From: Humulus lupulus
Taxonomy: Eukaryota; Streptophyta; Magnoliopsida; Rosales; Cannabaceae
Reading direction: 5' to 3'
Assembly (NCBI RefSeq): GCF_963169125.1
Contig: NC_084801.1
Location: 78,309,696 to 78,373,695, forward strand
Length of the DNA stretch: 64,000 nucleotides
Part shown: one piece after another, positions 45,475-58,139 of the stretch
Numbering within the stretch: the stretch's first letter is position 1
Layout of the letters: each line of letters begins with the position of its first letter
Position numbers and translations under genes: made by a program
The notes under the pieces: generated by a model
What the model was told of the DNA's origin: nothing
The model's database searches: none
Seen by the model: only the letters and a program-made list of their open reading frames with translations

Positions 45475-47073
45475 TGTTAGGGTTTTATTTCCTAATTAAA
45501 ACCCAATTTCTTTGTAATCTCATTTATTATCATTTAGTCACCGCACAAGATTTACATTGATTTGCCAATCTACGATATGATCTACTTACACATTGTAGTG
45601 TTATGTTCTTTCCAGAACAGTAGCAAAGTAGATAAGATCGGATGTATTTGTTGCATCGAACATGACCGATATTGATGGTAGATAGGATAAGTAAACATAC
45701 CGTTATTATCTATTCTAGTAATATCTTATAGTTAACCATAGGTCAATTCAATCTCAATTATGTGTGGTTGGTATTCTAACTGATTGTATTATTTGAGTTC
45801 TTTGACTTGTTCGTTAAGAGCTTACCCTACGGACTAGCCTATACTTACATCTTGGGAACTCGATATTATAATAGAGTGGGAGTGTTAATCATAGATAAGA
45901 ACATCTATAGCTTCTAATGAAAAAGTGAAATGATGGTTTCCTTTTAGTTTGGTTCAAGGTGTTAAACGATAGAGATCTCATTTACGTAATTAATAATATT
46001 TTACTGAAATATCATTTACAAGGAACTATGTGTTTTAAGGATAAAATACAATGAGGGGTAAAATGGTATTTTAGTCCCATCTCATTGTAGACTGTCTATA
46101 GAGGATTGAGTGACAATTATGGTTGTAAAAATAGATAATTAATAACGAATCTATATTTCTTATAGAGCGTTCTATGAATTCAAGAGTGCAATTTCGAGTC
46201 TTTAGTGAAGTCACGAGGAATTAATAAGTTAGTAAATTTATTTGTTAGATTTATGATAACTTATTGGAGCTTGATTTTATAGGCCCATGGTCACCACTGT
46301 GCCTTGGATAAAATAATCTAGATAGTCTCAATTAATTGATTTAATTATCAATTAGAATTATCAAAGTTCACCAGGTCAATTTCAGATAGTTTCACAGAGC
46401 TATGTAATTTAGAGAAGAAAAGAGAATTTAGGACAGATTTGTTAATTAAAATAAATTGGTATCTAAATTAATAAAAAATTTTAAATCAAGGTTCAAATTA
46501 TAAATAATGAATTTGATAAAGGATTTAAATAATTATTTAATTAAGTAAATCAATAGAAAATTATACAGACCTTGATTTTAAGTCCAATGGGCTTATAATG
46601 AAATGGGAAATTTCACGGGCCTAAAGCCCATGATAATTTTGACCTAGAGCTGTTAATTAGCTATTATTTAATTCATTTTTTAATTAAATAAATGACCTAA
46701 ATATGTTTATAAAATGAATGTTAAGTGATAGTTGAAATGATATGACAGACACTGGTTTTCTCATAGGTTTTAGATTCTCTCTAAACATAAGTTTTTTTCA
46801 AAGCCTTATTGTTATTTTCTCTTCTTCTTTATGTATCTATCTCATGTGTTTAGAATTGCCCACTCTAGTCTAGATGATCCTAAGGATACTTTGGAAGGTT
46901 GTGAAGAAAATTGAAGATCGGTTCAGTTTCTTGGTAATACTATGCAACAGAAAGGATACAAGGGTTAGAGAAACTAAAGGAATGGTTCATTCATTCCGCT
47001 GCGTATAATGTAAGTATTATTATCATTATTTCTCTTTGAATTGTATTTTAGAAACATGTTCTAGGTTGTCTCA
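45475..47073 (+). repeat. Copia 3' LTR
   Basis: About 1.6 kb starting TGTTAGGGTTTTATTTCC. The end is placed at GGTTGTCTCA (47073), after a TTCCGCTGCG block near 46997 and CATGTTCTAGG at 47055-47065 that are typical of Copia LTR ends. The exact end is uncertain because the right flank is truncated Tekay B gag and the TSD partner is deleted. No open frame of note. Confidence 0.7.
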
Positions 47074-47695
47074 TATTATCGCTCGATGTTCTCTCAGATG
47101 GCGTCTCTAGTACCTGGTGCATATTGGATAACTTCTCCAGGCCTCATTGCCGCCCTGGCATCCGCCTTGAGTACTATGATCCCTCCTATGAGGACCAGGA
47201 GTAGTAGAACTATTAGGGTTCTTTCTTTTCCAGTTACTGGGCCTCCACCCCTACCTTATCACACTCTTGGGGATACCATTGCCTGAGTTTCCTGCCCTAT
47301 GACACTCTCACTCCTTGTCTCTTCTCTTGCGTCCTCTATAACAAAGGCCCTTCCTACTGCCCAAGCTATAGGTAACTATCACATGTATTGAAGCGATCCA
47401 TACGCTCTGGGCCTTCCCAGAATTCAATCCTCGAATGAATTGCTCTTTTCGGGCCACATCCGTTGGAACCAAATTAATAGCGAATTTGGCCAACCCATCA
47501 ATTTCACTTACATACTTTTCATTGTTTTACTACCTTGAACTAAGTTCATAAACTCATTGGTCTTCATAGTTCGAACTGCGTCACACTAGTATCTTTAGTC
47601 GAAAAATTGTATGAATTCATACCAACCCATCATGACAACATTCCGAGTCTGGGGTACCACTTTCCATCATGTCTGGGCATCCTCCCGCAGGATAT
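47074..47695 (-). pseudogene. Tekay B gag, C-terminal part
   Basis: Minus-strand chromovirus gag. The readable frame MAKFAINLVPTDVARKEQFIR (47493-47308) matches the Tekay A gag patch LAKFALDLVPTDVVRRDRFV. Upstream, at 47695-47600, ILREDA and WKVVPQTRNVVMMGW-like patches appear with stops. Downstream, it loses frame and ends near RRHLREHRA at about 47076, where the Copia LTR begins. Nucleocapsid and all of pol are missing. Confidence 0.8.
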
Positions 47696-49087
47696 TGTTG
47701 AGTCTTGTTTTTATCATGTTTTGGTGATGTTTTAGTAGTCTTTTATTTTGTTTTTCTATCATTTAGTGCGGGTTTATGCTTTGTTTGTCTGTCTTTGTGA
47801 AAATCAGGAAGAATTGAGCTCTTGGAAGAAAATTTCAAAGAAATGGAAGAAATAACCAAGTTTTTCCTCATATTTCGAGGAAGAATGGTTCTCAACATAA
47901 TTTGGAAGTGTTGGTGAATTTTTGGGATAAAAACTCGAAAAATTGAGAAATCCCTTAAGTGCCACGGCATGAGCAAAGTAGAGCCGCGGCTAGGTGGGAA
48001 ACAGAACCAATGTTTTGAAGGAAATCCTAAGGCCGCGGCATGGCTAGAGAGGGCCGCGGCATCGAAGAGCATCAACCCAGATTTCGTCGACACGGGCCGC
48101 GGCATGGCTGACTAATGCCGCGGCATGAAAAGGACTTTTTGCCCAGGAAATTGGACAACGGCCGCGGCATAGTGTATGTAGAGCCGCGGCCCGCCTCTTT
48201 AAAATTTGAGTCCTAGGTTTAATATGGCAAAAAAAGAGAAGAAAAAGATACGTACGGATTAGGGAGGAGAGCTGGTTTTGAAGCCTGAAGACTTAGAGTA
48301 TTTCTACATGTTTTTCTTCTTCTTCCTGATGTTATCTTTAATTTTTGTTGTGATTAGCATTATGACTATGAACTAATTTTCTGTTTAGGATGTTCAATTG
48401 AATCACTTGAATCTCTGTTATGAACTAATGCAATTTCAATTTTCTTCTTCTTCAATCTTCTTCAATTCCATATAACCTGTTTTTATAGATTGATTATTGA
48501 TTGGCCATCTTTAGTCATATACATATGTTTTTAAGTCAAAATCTGAGAAGTGAGATTTAATTCTGCTGTGGTTATATTGGACATAATTCTAATTTAGAAC
48601 GATAGTATCTGAATTAATTGTGTAACTGTTATTAAGTTGTCGAGATTAATGCTACCTTTGTGGTTCAATTTACCATAGAAATATAGGAAATTGTCACCTT
48701 GGTTGAGTTTATAATTCATAGTATGATTATAGGCTGCTGTATCAACTTGTTAATTGAATTAGGTAAAAAGAAGAAGAATTCACACTTTGCATTAGGGAAT
48801 AATAGGGAGGATAGTTGATGAGATTAAATATCCTAATTGTTTCTCAGTGATTAAATTAAAAGTTTTTCTATTAGTTGTTATTCCATTCAATTTTCAATTA
48901 TTGTTTCTACACTTTATAGTTTCTCTTGCTGTTTTTTACAAAAAAATCAAGAATTTCAATTCATCAAATAGAACAAGAAATTAATTGACTGGTAATTGAT
49001 AAATCAGTCCTTGAGGGCGATACTTGGTTTCACCATTTTATTACTAATTGCGACTGTGTGCACTTGCATAGCAAAAATATCGCAACA
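47696..49087 (+). mobile_element. Athila-type solo LTR inside Tekay B gag
   Basis: 1,392-bp insert starting TGTTGAGTC and ending ATATCGCAACA. The TSD is GATAT/CATAT (47691-47695 and 49088-49092), one mismatch. The flanking gag pieces (a SATYM-like patch to the right, LREDA to the left, minus strand) join in frame when one copy is removed, which confirms the ends. Its right end (GGGCGATACTTGG...GTGCACTTGC) resembles the U5 of Athila B, so + is the sense direction. It contains seven exact CCGCGGC motifs in 47984-48190. No gene. Confidence 0.82.
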
Positions 49088-49829
49088 CATATACGTGGCA
49101 GAACCCACTTTATCATTGCCTACTGCTCCCATATAGTCAAGGATGGAGCTAATCATGCCCATCCACTATTCAACTTTTCACGGATGGAGGATAATACTCT
49201 TGATATGTTTCATACAATAACTCCCATATATTCCCACCCTCAGGTTGAATCGAAACTGGTTCCATTGTTGTCAAAACATAGAGAGTAGTGTTCCCTGACA
49301 GAACACAGTGTCTCAACCACCTAATCTCTTCCTCCTGATTTTGCAGCCTTGCTCACATGCCAGCAAACATCTAATGCCAATTCCCTGGGCATATGGAGGA
49401 TTTTGAACCTGACTATCATCTGCACCCCCCAAACTACCCATGCCAGGTCCAGTTGACTGCCTTGGATACACAATTTCTGAATTTGTTCGCAGTCAATGAC
49501 TTAACTTATCAGTCCTGATATTCCTATCCAGAACTATTCCACGAGCAAGCCAAGCAACATGGTAGCCATACACGCAATATGCATATCAAAACACATATCT
49601 ATAATGTTCATGCATCAATTATCAAGTCTTATTCCCACAAATACATTCATATACATCATGCTCTCTATTCTGGCATGTAGATAAGGCACATAGATTCAAT
49701 TTAAACAATTAAACACATAGTCATGTTATTAGACAGTAAACCGTGAATCGAGTGTGATCTTTAGCGGCGAGTGTACATGCCCAGTCAGTCTTTAGGAACC
49801 CTTAAACCTAGACCACTCTGACACCAAGT
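49088..49829 (-). pseudogene. Tekay B gag N-terminus, leader and primer site
   Basis: Minus strand: primer site TGGTGTCAGAGTGG at 49813-49827 (two changes from tRNA-iMet type), then a leader of about 400 bases. Gag then starts, with MFAGM and RLQNQEEEIRWLRH at about 49373-49310 matching the Tekay A MFAEMEARLQRTEEELRQLR. Degenerate capsid follows (SILDYM-like patch near 49130) with stops. The small frame at 49058-49288 on + is a shadow. Confidence 0.75.
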
Positions 49830-52143
49830 TGTAACACCCTGGTTAGCTAAGACCGTTACATTGTGTGTTTAAAATATTACTTAACTCGATAAGCGAGTCA
49901 TTTGGACTTAAAATATCTAATCAAAGACTAAGTCAAGGTTAGGTATTAAAAAGTTTGGTCAACAAAGTGATTATTTTTCATTAGAAATATTATGTTTATA
50001 TACGGGATCCCAAAAATCGATTATAGATTGATAAACGACAAATGAAATATAAATTAACCATCCTAAGTAGAAAAACTAGGATCAACCCTAGTTCCTGTCA
50101 GGCTACCCTGGTCGTGGTGGTCGAGTAGGCTGCATATGTACATTGCCCCTAAAGCTCTCCAACTCATGGCTAGTCTGACTTTCCCTTTCCCTTTCCTGGA
50201 CCACATAGCACCCGTGAGCCAAGGCTCAGCAAGAAAACTTAAATCAACATGCACAACTGAGAAGCAATAAACTTAAATCAATAAATTTAATAAACAATAG
50301 GACATAAGCAACAAGTTTAATAGTAATATTCAGCTCAATCAAGCACATAAACCAATCTCATCAACTAATACAATTAGTTAAATGCAAACAACACTTCTAT
50401 TTATTGTATAATGTTCAGGCCCAACACTCTTAGGCCTAGTCCTCTGGTCATATTGCCGACCTCGGCAAGCTTAGGCCAGGATACGTTCCACACTTTTGCT
50501 ATCGGCCACCGGTGCCCTTAGGTCGGCCTTTAAAACAGTAATAACCACAAATATACATGCCAAAACAAGCAATGAGAGGCAGCATATACAAGCATGCCTA
50601 TCTTGATATTATCAGATACAAATATATTCACAATCATAATATATTCGTTAACAGGGGTCTAAGCCCCATTCACAACGCGGATGCAGTTTTCTTACCTCGA
50701 GTCCCGAGCAGAAAGTGTAGAGCGTTCCCGAGCATGATCCTCAATCTCGAGCCATAATAGTATGACCTAGTCGCAACGCAATAGTGAATAATATTAAATC
50801 CAAAACCAATTAAAAGCTTTAGATATAAGAGGACCTTGAATTCCACTTAACAGGGTAGTAAAACTTTCCTCGAGCCTTTAGATTTGAGTTCCCGAGCTTA
50901 AAAACTTGATTTGGTTATTTTCTTCAATTTGAGCCACGACCCAGCACCCTAGGGCTACGGTGTACTACAAGTCAGAGAGACCTAAGGCTCTCCTCGGGGG
51001 GACGTGGGCCGTGGCGTGCCCTAACCTATGCCGCGATGCCTGGGAAATTTCACAGAACCAATAAGCCTTTTCACGCACACGGGTCATGGCACCTGAAGAA
51101 CAGGGTCGTGATTCATGCCCCAAAACCCAGAATTCCCAACATTTCCCCTAGATTTGTCTAAGATAAACGCATCCAAATTCACCATCAATTCATCCTAACC
51201 ATAGACCCAAGCCACAATTGAGTCTAGAACTCTCAACAACACAACCTAGGCATTACTTATAACCCAAAAAATCCAGCCAACAATCTTATCACAACTCAAA
51301 ACTAAAACTAAAGTCTAAACCTCAACCAAATTTAAACTAATTAAATCATTCATCACATCATGGAAGAATTCTTACCTCAGTTGATAACTCCAATCCTCAA
51401 CCTGCCTTGACTCCATTCCTAGCTCCAATTCTAAGCTCAAAATTTCAAAGCTTTACCTCAAAATCCCATAACCTTCCAAGCCCCATGAAGAGAGGAGAGA
51501 AACGAGAGAGAGAAAAATGGAAGCTGGGTGTGTTCTGTCTTGTTCTGGTTTCTAAAGGCTTCTAAGGTATTAAGTCTATCCCCTAGCCAAATGACCATTA
51601 TATCCCTGCCTTACAACTCTCCCATCAAAGACCTTGAAGGGAAAAACGATCTTTGTATCCCATTTCTCGCTAATCCTCAAATAACACTATAAATTCTCAA
51701 TCAATCCTGACATACCCAATTAATCACCAAATAATGGCCCGTTAACCATTAAATCCCAAATATGCAGTAAGTCCCTGATATACCCGTAGGCTCGTCCCAA
51801 GATGGGTATTGAGCCCCGCTGTGACTATTCCGCTAATTCGCTCATTAGGATCGCCTCAAGTCGAATACTGCAATGTTTATGTGGTCTCAATCATTTAACA
51901 CATATAAGCACATTTATACCCTCAATGGGTATAAATTACAAATATGCCCATATTAACAAGGACGGACCCACATGCATATTTAATACACATAACACATGCA
52001 GTTACATTCATATTGCCATATAAATCATGTATGCCACGTAGTCACACATCTATTTGATTAATTCCACATATATAAACCCACTTATGCCCTCCTGGAACAG
52101 TAATCAAGGTTCTTAGCCTTAATAACAAACTCGGGACGTGACA
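49830..52143 (-). repeat. Tekay B 5' LTR
   Basis: 2,314-bp LTR starting TGTAACACCC and ending GGGACGTGACA. It is the most diverged Tekay LTR here. It keeps the hairpin position but as GAGCCAAGGCTC (50216-50227). Its CCGCGGC cluster (about 50930-51120) is mostly changed to CCGTGGC, CCACGAC or CCGCGAT, as CpG decay would give. Small frames inside (50063-50254, 50557-50757, 51802-52023) are not genes. Confidence 0.88.
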
Positions 52144-53172
52144 GTTTGACAACCATGTTGCTTGCTTATTTTATTACATGATTATTGAAATAATACAAAC
52201 ATTTATAAAATCTTGAACATATGGATAGTTACAATTATAGTGACTAGGTCATAGTGGATTATAGATACAATTATAGTGACTAGGTCACAATGGATTATAG
52301 TTGTAATTATATCTTGAAAAGAACGAGTCCTAAGATTAGATCAGTGCATTGGATTTTCACTAATTAGGCAATCTATGATGTGATCCACTTTTGGGGTGTG
52401 ATGTCTTGTCCAAGGCATTGACTAAGTAGATAAGATCGGATGTATTTGGTTACATCAAACTAGGACCGATATTGATTATTGATTGATAAATAAGTGTCAC
52501 TGTTATCGAATATAATCAATGTCACAACATTGACCATATGTTAAGTCGAGCATAATTATAAGTGATAATATTCTGCTAATTATATTATTTAAATCTTTTG
52601 ACTTGTTCGTTACTAGCTTACCCTATGGTCCAGCCCATACTTATATCTTGGAGATTTAATAGTGTAATTGAGTGGGAGTATTAATCATAGATTTGAAATC
52701 TATAACTTCATTATGAGAAGTGAAAAGATGATTTCCTTAATTTCTTTATTCAAAAGGTTAAATGATTGAGATCTCATATTTGTGATTAAATTCACAGAAA
52801 TATCATTTATGAGAAACTTCGTGGGAGTTGAGGATAAAATATTGATGAGGGGTAAAACGATAATTTGCACACATCTCGTTAGTAAGTCATCAATAGAGGA
52901 TTGACTGACTGTAATGGTTATAACAATGGATAACGAATTTATGGTTTGGAAAATATGATCTATGAATTCAAGAGTTCAATTTGGAGTCTATAGTGGAGTC
53001 ACGAGGAATTGATAAGGTAGTGAAATTATTTGTAAATAAATTCACAGTAGCTTATTGGAGGTTGATTTCATGGATCCATGGTCCCTGCATCACTGCTGAG
53101 TAAATCATCTAGAATGTCTCAATTAATTGATTTCATTATCAATTAGGATATTTAAAGTTTAATAGGTCAATT
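52144..53172 (+). repeat. Second Copia LTR fragment
   Basis: Similar in order and wording to 45475-46390: shared GTAGATAAGATCGGATGTAT, TTTGACTTGTTCGTTA, GAGTGGGAGT.TTAATCATAG and GATGAGGGGTAAAA blocks. It is a different copy or subfamily on the + strand. The left edge abuts Tekay B LTR at 52143 and the right edge is cut at 53172 by Athila B. It contains a 36-bp direct duplication (52231-52302). Confidence 0.8.
52231..52302 (+). repeat. 36-bp tandem duplication
   Basis: Two adjacent copies beginning ACAATTATAGTGACTAGGTC with three or four mismatches, inside the Copia LTR fragment. Confidence 0.9.
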
Positions 53173-54549
53173 TGATTGCAAATATATATATATATACGCA
53201 AGTGCACGCAATCGATTCAAGTAATATATGATAAGTAAAGTATCGTTCCCTCGAAGACTATCTTCCATGTACCACTAATTATTCATTAAATAAATTTCTA
53301 TTTGGCAACTAAGAATTTGATTTTAAATTTGGAAATACTTTAAACAAAAACAACTAAATAAAAGATTTAAATCACTATGAAAAAGACTTAGGGTGTTAAT
53401 TTCATGAACTTTTCATTCTACTAATTGTATTAATCAATTCTAGATTTCTTTCTTTCTATTCTAATAGTAGGTTAACATAAATCAATTCCTATTCTTTTTC
53501 ATGATATAAGATCTCAGCCTATATGAAGATTTTCTACATTTCTGTGGCAAACTTAAACATATACAAGGCATTAATCATGGAAACCTAATTACTACATAAG
53601 CCATATAGGTACTTTCGCCAATATGCAACCTATGTCTATATAATGATAGCATATTCAATTCTCCTCTATCGAATTTTGAATCAAAATCATCAAATCAAGC
53701 AAATATTGATCATGTATTTACTAGCGTTAAACACACATGATATAGATTAGCGTAGAGAAGAAAAATCAATAGAACATCATAATTCAATTAGATAGAAATT
53801 CAAGTGACTACATTAAACCCTAGATAAAAATTGTTTAGTTCATATTAGACATGACTAAATCACTAAAATAATAATTGAAGAACCTAAGATTCATAAACTT
53901 AAAGAAGAAAGAAAAATATAAAACTGCAGAATTACTAGCCTAAGAAACAAAATTAGTCTCTGAAAACGTAATTAAAATCTTACCTAATCACTTAATTAAA
54001 CACTAAATACAAATGTATAGTAAAAAATTAAAAGAATCTGAGTATTTCTGGGTCGGGACCCGTATCTGTTTTGGGGCATTTTCTTCTCTCATAAAATCTT
54101 CAGGCGCCACGACTCAAGACTGTCAAGTCGCGGTTCGTGTCTACGCTTCCCCTTAGCTAACCCTCTCTTTCCCTCTTCAGTCGCGACTTCTAAGCCCAAG
54201 TCGCGACATTAATTCCTTCCAGCAAGCATATGTGCCTCTGACTTCACCTTGAGTCACGACTCATAGGTCCAAGTCACGAATTTAATTCAATTTTTTCTCA
54301 GATTAGATCTTTCAGCTCATCTCTTCATCAAAAACCGTCCTTTAAGCGTCCTTAGTATCATTTTTAGTCCAATAACAATGAAAAGCCTCTTTTTTCCACA
54401 ATATTTGCTTCTTTTTGCATTTTTCTCATGATTCATCGCACCAACCTACAACAAAGACAAACAAAAGTGTAGTCTTGCACAAAACACACATAATATCTCA
54501 AGATTACCACAAAAACACTTTCTAAAATGACCATAAAATGAAGTTATCA
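53173..54549 (-). repeat. 3' LTR of Athila B
   Basis: 1,377 bp, left edge TGATTGCAAATATATA, right edge AAGTTATCA. Matches 63621-64000 at its left end (CGCAAGTGCAC, GTATCGTTCCCTCGAAGACT). Contains AAGTCGCGAC-type motifs at about 54110-54285. Confidence 0.93.
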
Positions 54550-55845
54550 AACTCCCCCAAAAATACTCTTTGTTCACCCTCGAACAAAGGACTCAAAACA
54601 ATCCTAAATTCTAACAACATGATCTATACAAATAACAACAATTATGCCTCAAAATCATGAATGTTAATCATATAATTCTCAGAAAACTACTCAACAGTTT
54701 ATCCAATCTGAAATTTTGATCAAAACACTTCATCAACACACCTTAGCCTACTAACATTTCGGAGTATGAACTCATAATCATTAAATAAATGAATTTGAAA
54801 TCAATTATGCTCACCAAATTTCTTTCCAATCGATCAATTAAAACCAAATAATTCCATAAGCTCACTAACTTACTATTCTCCACTATTATAAATAATGATA
54901 TGCATAAGAATCAATAGGAATTTTATAGGCTTGTAAGGATTGCTTAGGTAAAGGTAGATGAAAAATGAATTTTTAAGCTCACTTTACTATAAGCGCATGA
55001 CCAAAACACACCAACTTTATTTCCATAAGAATACAATCCCATAATCCCCTCTCTTACTTATATAATTTTTTCTTTAGAGAGATATATATTTATTTTGTTT
55101 TTTTCTTTTTCAATAACAACTACACTCCCCAAACTTGATTTTTCTTATAAACTCATATTGGGAGTGCATTTGAAATATCTTTCATCATTTTTTTCTTTTC
55201 TTTTTTTTTTCTCTTTTTTTCTTCAATATATATATATTCTCCATAAATTTTTCACTTTCACTTTATAAACCCACTCAAATCACAATTATACCCCATTACA
55301 CATCAATCCCCATAATTATTTCTCAATCATATGCTCATAGTATATTAGAGACGGATATATAACCAATGGGCAAGTATTAAGCTTAAATGATGGTTTAGAA
55401 CAAAACGATCCAAAGTTAGGATCAAATAGGGTAACCAAAGGATTAAGTAATTTAAGGTTGGCAAGAAAACATCAAACGATCGAAATGATAGCCTAAATCA
55501 TGTTCCTAAACATACATGATATATTATTTCACCTCAAATAACAAGTAAGCAAGTTCTAGAATTGTTGAAAGTAATTTTTACTTTCCATTAATCATTCCTC
55601 TAACCAATTTCAGCAAGCATAATCAATTTCAAAAACATAAATTTAACATCATGACAAAATATTCAACAAATGTATCTAAACTAAAATGAACTAACGAAGT
55701 GTTTAATCAAGCACACAGATTTTGTTTCAGATTTCATTTTCTTTGAATTATACTCACAACATTCATTTTATTCTCATCGACAATTGTTTTCAATTTTCAT
55801 TCATGTTGGTACCAAACTAAACACACTAAAACAAAATTCTAAACA
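54550..55845 (-). other. Athila B polypurine tract and 3' untranslated region
   Basis: The tract is 54550-54564 (minus TTTTTGGGGGAGTT). The rest is AT-rich, with T-rich runs near 55085-55225. A second CCCCAAACTTGATTT block at about 55128-55142 resembles a duplicated polypurine region. No open frame. Confidence 0.75.
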
Positions 55846-57225
55846 CTAACATACACAAATCACACAAAACATCACTGATAGAAAATAAGCTCCCTCCCTC
55901 AAACTTAACCTAAACATTGTCCCCAATGTTAAAAAATAAGTAAAGAAAAGAAAACATACCTGGTGCGAATCACTTTTGAATAGTGGTGGGTCTGGAAATG
56001 AATGCCAAGGCGGTGGATAAGGGAAGTACTGGCGGTCTGCCTCTTGGTTGGACCATCGGTAAACCAGCTCGTTCTGCCTATCAACTTGAGCTCTATGAAA
56101 ATCATGAAGCTCGCCCAAATAATTGTGTGTATGTTGGTTCTGCCGAATCATGTAATCTAGTCTGGCCAAGTGTGGATCCGGTGGAGCCTCCAGTGCCAAA
56201 TATTGAGGGTATTCTTCCCTTGTCTCTTTCTCAGCTGCTTGCACTCCCTATGTTTGATCATTGGCTTGTATGGTCTCCTCAACTGCTTCTCCTTCCCTAC
56301 AAACTCTTACATTTCTGGGTATTTGTACTGGTGGCTCTAAGGATGGGGCATTGAATTTATTCACTGTAGCCCGAGAAATAACCCCCATCGCCTTCCTAAA
56401 AATATCACTAGGAAATGTCGACACCTCCCAAACCTCACATCGATCAATGATCATGGAATCATGCCCCAACCCAGTAGTAGTGGTCAAGCGACAAAAATCC
56501 CTTATGCTCTGGCGAATAACTCGTCCAATGTCAATGGAGAACCCTGTCATAATGGAATATACCAAAAGACACCTATCAGTCCCCACTTCAGACAAGTGTG
56601 TATTTGGCATAAGCCCTGCACTCGCAAAAAGATTCCAAGCTTTAGCTACGACATTCATTTAGTATCTTCTTAAATGTTTCGGCTCCCCATTCTGTATAAC
56701 AAACGAAGCACCAGGAATTCCTAAGGTCTCAGGCACCTTAGTCCATTTTATCTCACTATGATATGCCAATTGATAATACTCATCCTCTTCTAGAGATAAC
56801 TTAGGTACATTAAATAAAGCATCAATATTATCAATGACATATTCAACTGAAACGCCCCTAACAAACACCTTTCTATTTACAGCCCCAGGAAAATTGGCGT
56901 AAAACTCATAAATTAAGGAGAAATTGGCTTTTGGAATCTTATCGTCCACAAACAATTCCCAACCTCAGCGTAAAATTCCATTCTCAGTAATATGATAAGG
57001 GTCATTAGGGTATAGTTCTTCTTTAATGTCCATTCGACAATCTTGAATAACTGGCCGCTGGGATAGCCATTGATAAAGATCATGGGAATCTTTATTAATG
57101 AAACGTGCGAAATCATGAGGAAGGGCGACTAGTATTCTTTGAATATGCTGCCCTGGTGGGTTGTTTCCTTGGTCCCATACCTTCACATTTTTTTCAAAAA
57201 TGATACACAAAAATTTATGCAACAC
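55846..57225 (-). pseudogene. Athila B third open reading frame (plant retrotransposon ORF)
   Basis: One frame on the pol strand, downstream of integrase, with stops only at about 56963 (TGA), 56659-56661 (TAA) and 56248-56250 (TAG). Patches: RILVALPHDFARFINKDSHD, ELFVDDKIPKANFSLIYEFY, ANFPGAVNRKVFVRGVSVEY, DNIDALFNVPKLSLEEDEYY, VVAKAWNLFASAGLMPN and RCLLVYSIMTG. These resemble the plant 'putative plant transposon protein' / Athila ORF type (names from memory). It occupies the envelope position, but I see no signal peptide. At SDSHQ (about 55960) an AG/GTATGT donor occurs; past it the read-through turns hydrophobic (VCFLFFTYFLTLGTMF), which is probably intron. Confidence 0.7.
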
Positions 57226-58139
57226 TTCCCCTAAAATTCTGAAATTTCCTTACTAAAATCTCCCAAAATTTTTCACCCAATAACACCCAATATACCAAAA
57301 AACAATCCAAAAATCCAAGGCAATCTCTTAATATAAATGCAACTCAAGGAAAACTTCAAAAAGAAAAACTTACAAGCCTTCAAAGTTGAAAAATCTGCCA
57401 CCCTTTAATCCTCCTTCAATTCCTCACCAAGCACCAATAGAACAAAGATTAGTGTTAGAAAAAAAAAATGGAAGAAATTAATAAGAAATATGAAGTAGAA
57501 AATAGAAAAATAAATGAAGAGAATTTGAACTAGAAGAAAAGAGGGAAAAATTGTAGAGGTTTTTCTTAAGGAATTTTGATTTGGAATGAGAGAATTTGAA
57601 AATATGGGAAAAGGTTTTAGAAAAAACGAGTTTTAAGCCTTTTTCCTTCTGTCTGACACATGCATGCTGTGACCCAGATTGGGCAAGTCACGCCTGCCTC
57701 AAATATTTTGTAGAAATTAATTTTCCAAGCGCCGCGACTCAGCTTGGCAAGTCGCGGCCAGCCTTAAATTACAGAAATGCGTTGCTCTTTCTTTCAGCCT
57801 AGGGTCGCGACTCATTTTCCCAAGTCGCGACCCACCTCTTCTTCATATTTCAAATTGCTCTCTCACTTGTGTAATGTCATGACTTGCTACTTCAAGTCGC
57901 TACTTGGCCCAACGACTAATTGAAAAACACATTTTTTCACAATTTTAACAATTTTTACAAACTTTATACTGAAAAATAAATAAAATCAAAATAACTATAC
58001 TTTACAAAATCCAAAATAAAATTGTCCACTAATTAAAATAAAAAAAAAAACTAAAAAAGATATAGGAATGCCTCCTATTGCGCTGTCGTTAACGTCATTT
58101 ATCTGAATGCTGAACTTCACATGTAGAGGGGTTAAAAAA
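57226..58139 (-). other. Athila B region between integrase and the third ORF
   Basis: AT-rich non-coding spacer. A cluster of GTCGCGAC-like palindromes occurs at about 57685-57905 (GCCGCGACTC, AAGTCGCGGCC, GTCGCGACTC, AAGTCGCGACC, with decayed forms beside them), matching those in the 3' LTR. The open frame 57596-57802 (+) has no domain. Confidence 0.7.

Larger units (their letters stand above)
40134..47073 (+). mobile_element. Ty1/Copia element, 5'-truncated, with solo LTR inside
   Basis: Plus-strand Copia remnant in the order protease, integrase, RT, RNase H (integrase before RT defines Copia), then polypurine tract and 3' LTR. The 5' LTR, primer site and gag are missing. It is interrupted at 40411-42618 by a Tekay-type solo LTR with TSD TAATA. 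Both ends abut truncated Tekay pieces. RNase H wording (DSTKEAEYIAASEA, NSKEPHNHKRSKHIERKYH) suggests the Tork/Angela side of Copia; lineage is tentative. Confidence 0.85.

Noticed and set aside
55846..55960. Transmembrane envelope protein tail (VCFLFFTYFL...)
   Set aside because: The hydrophobic stretch starts exactly after an AG/GTATGT splice donor, so it is more likely intron read-through. I do not claim an envelope gene.
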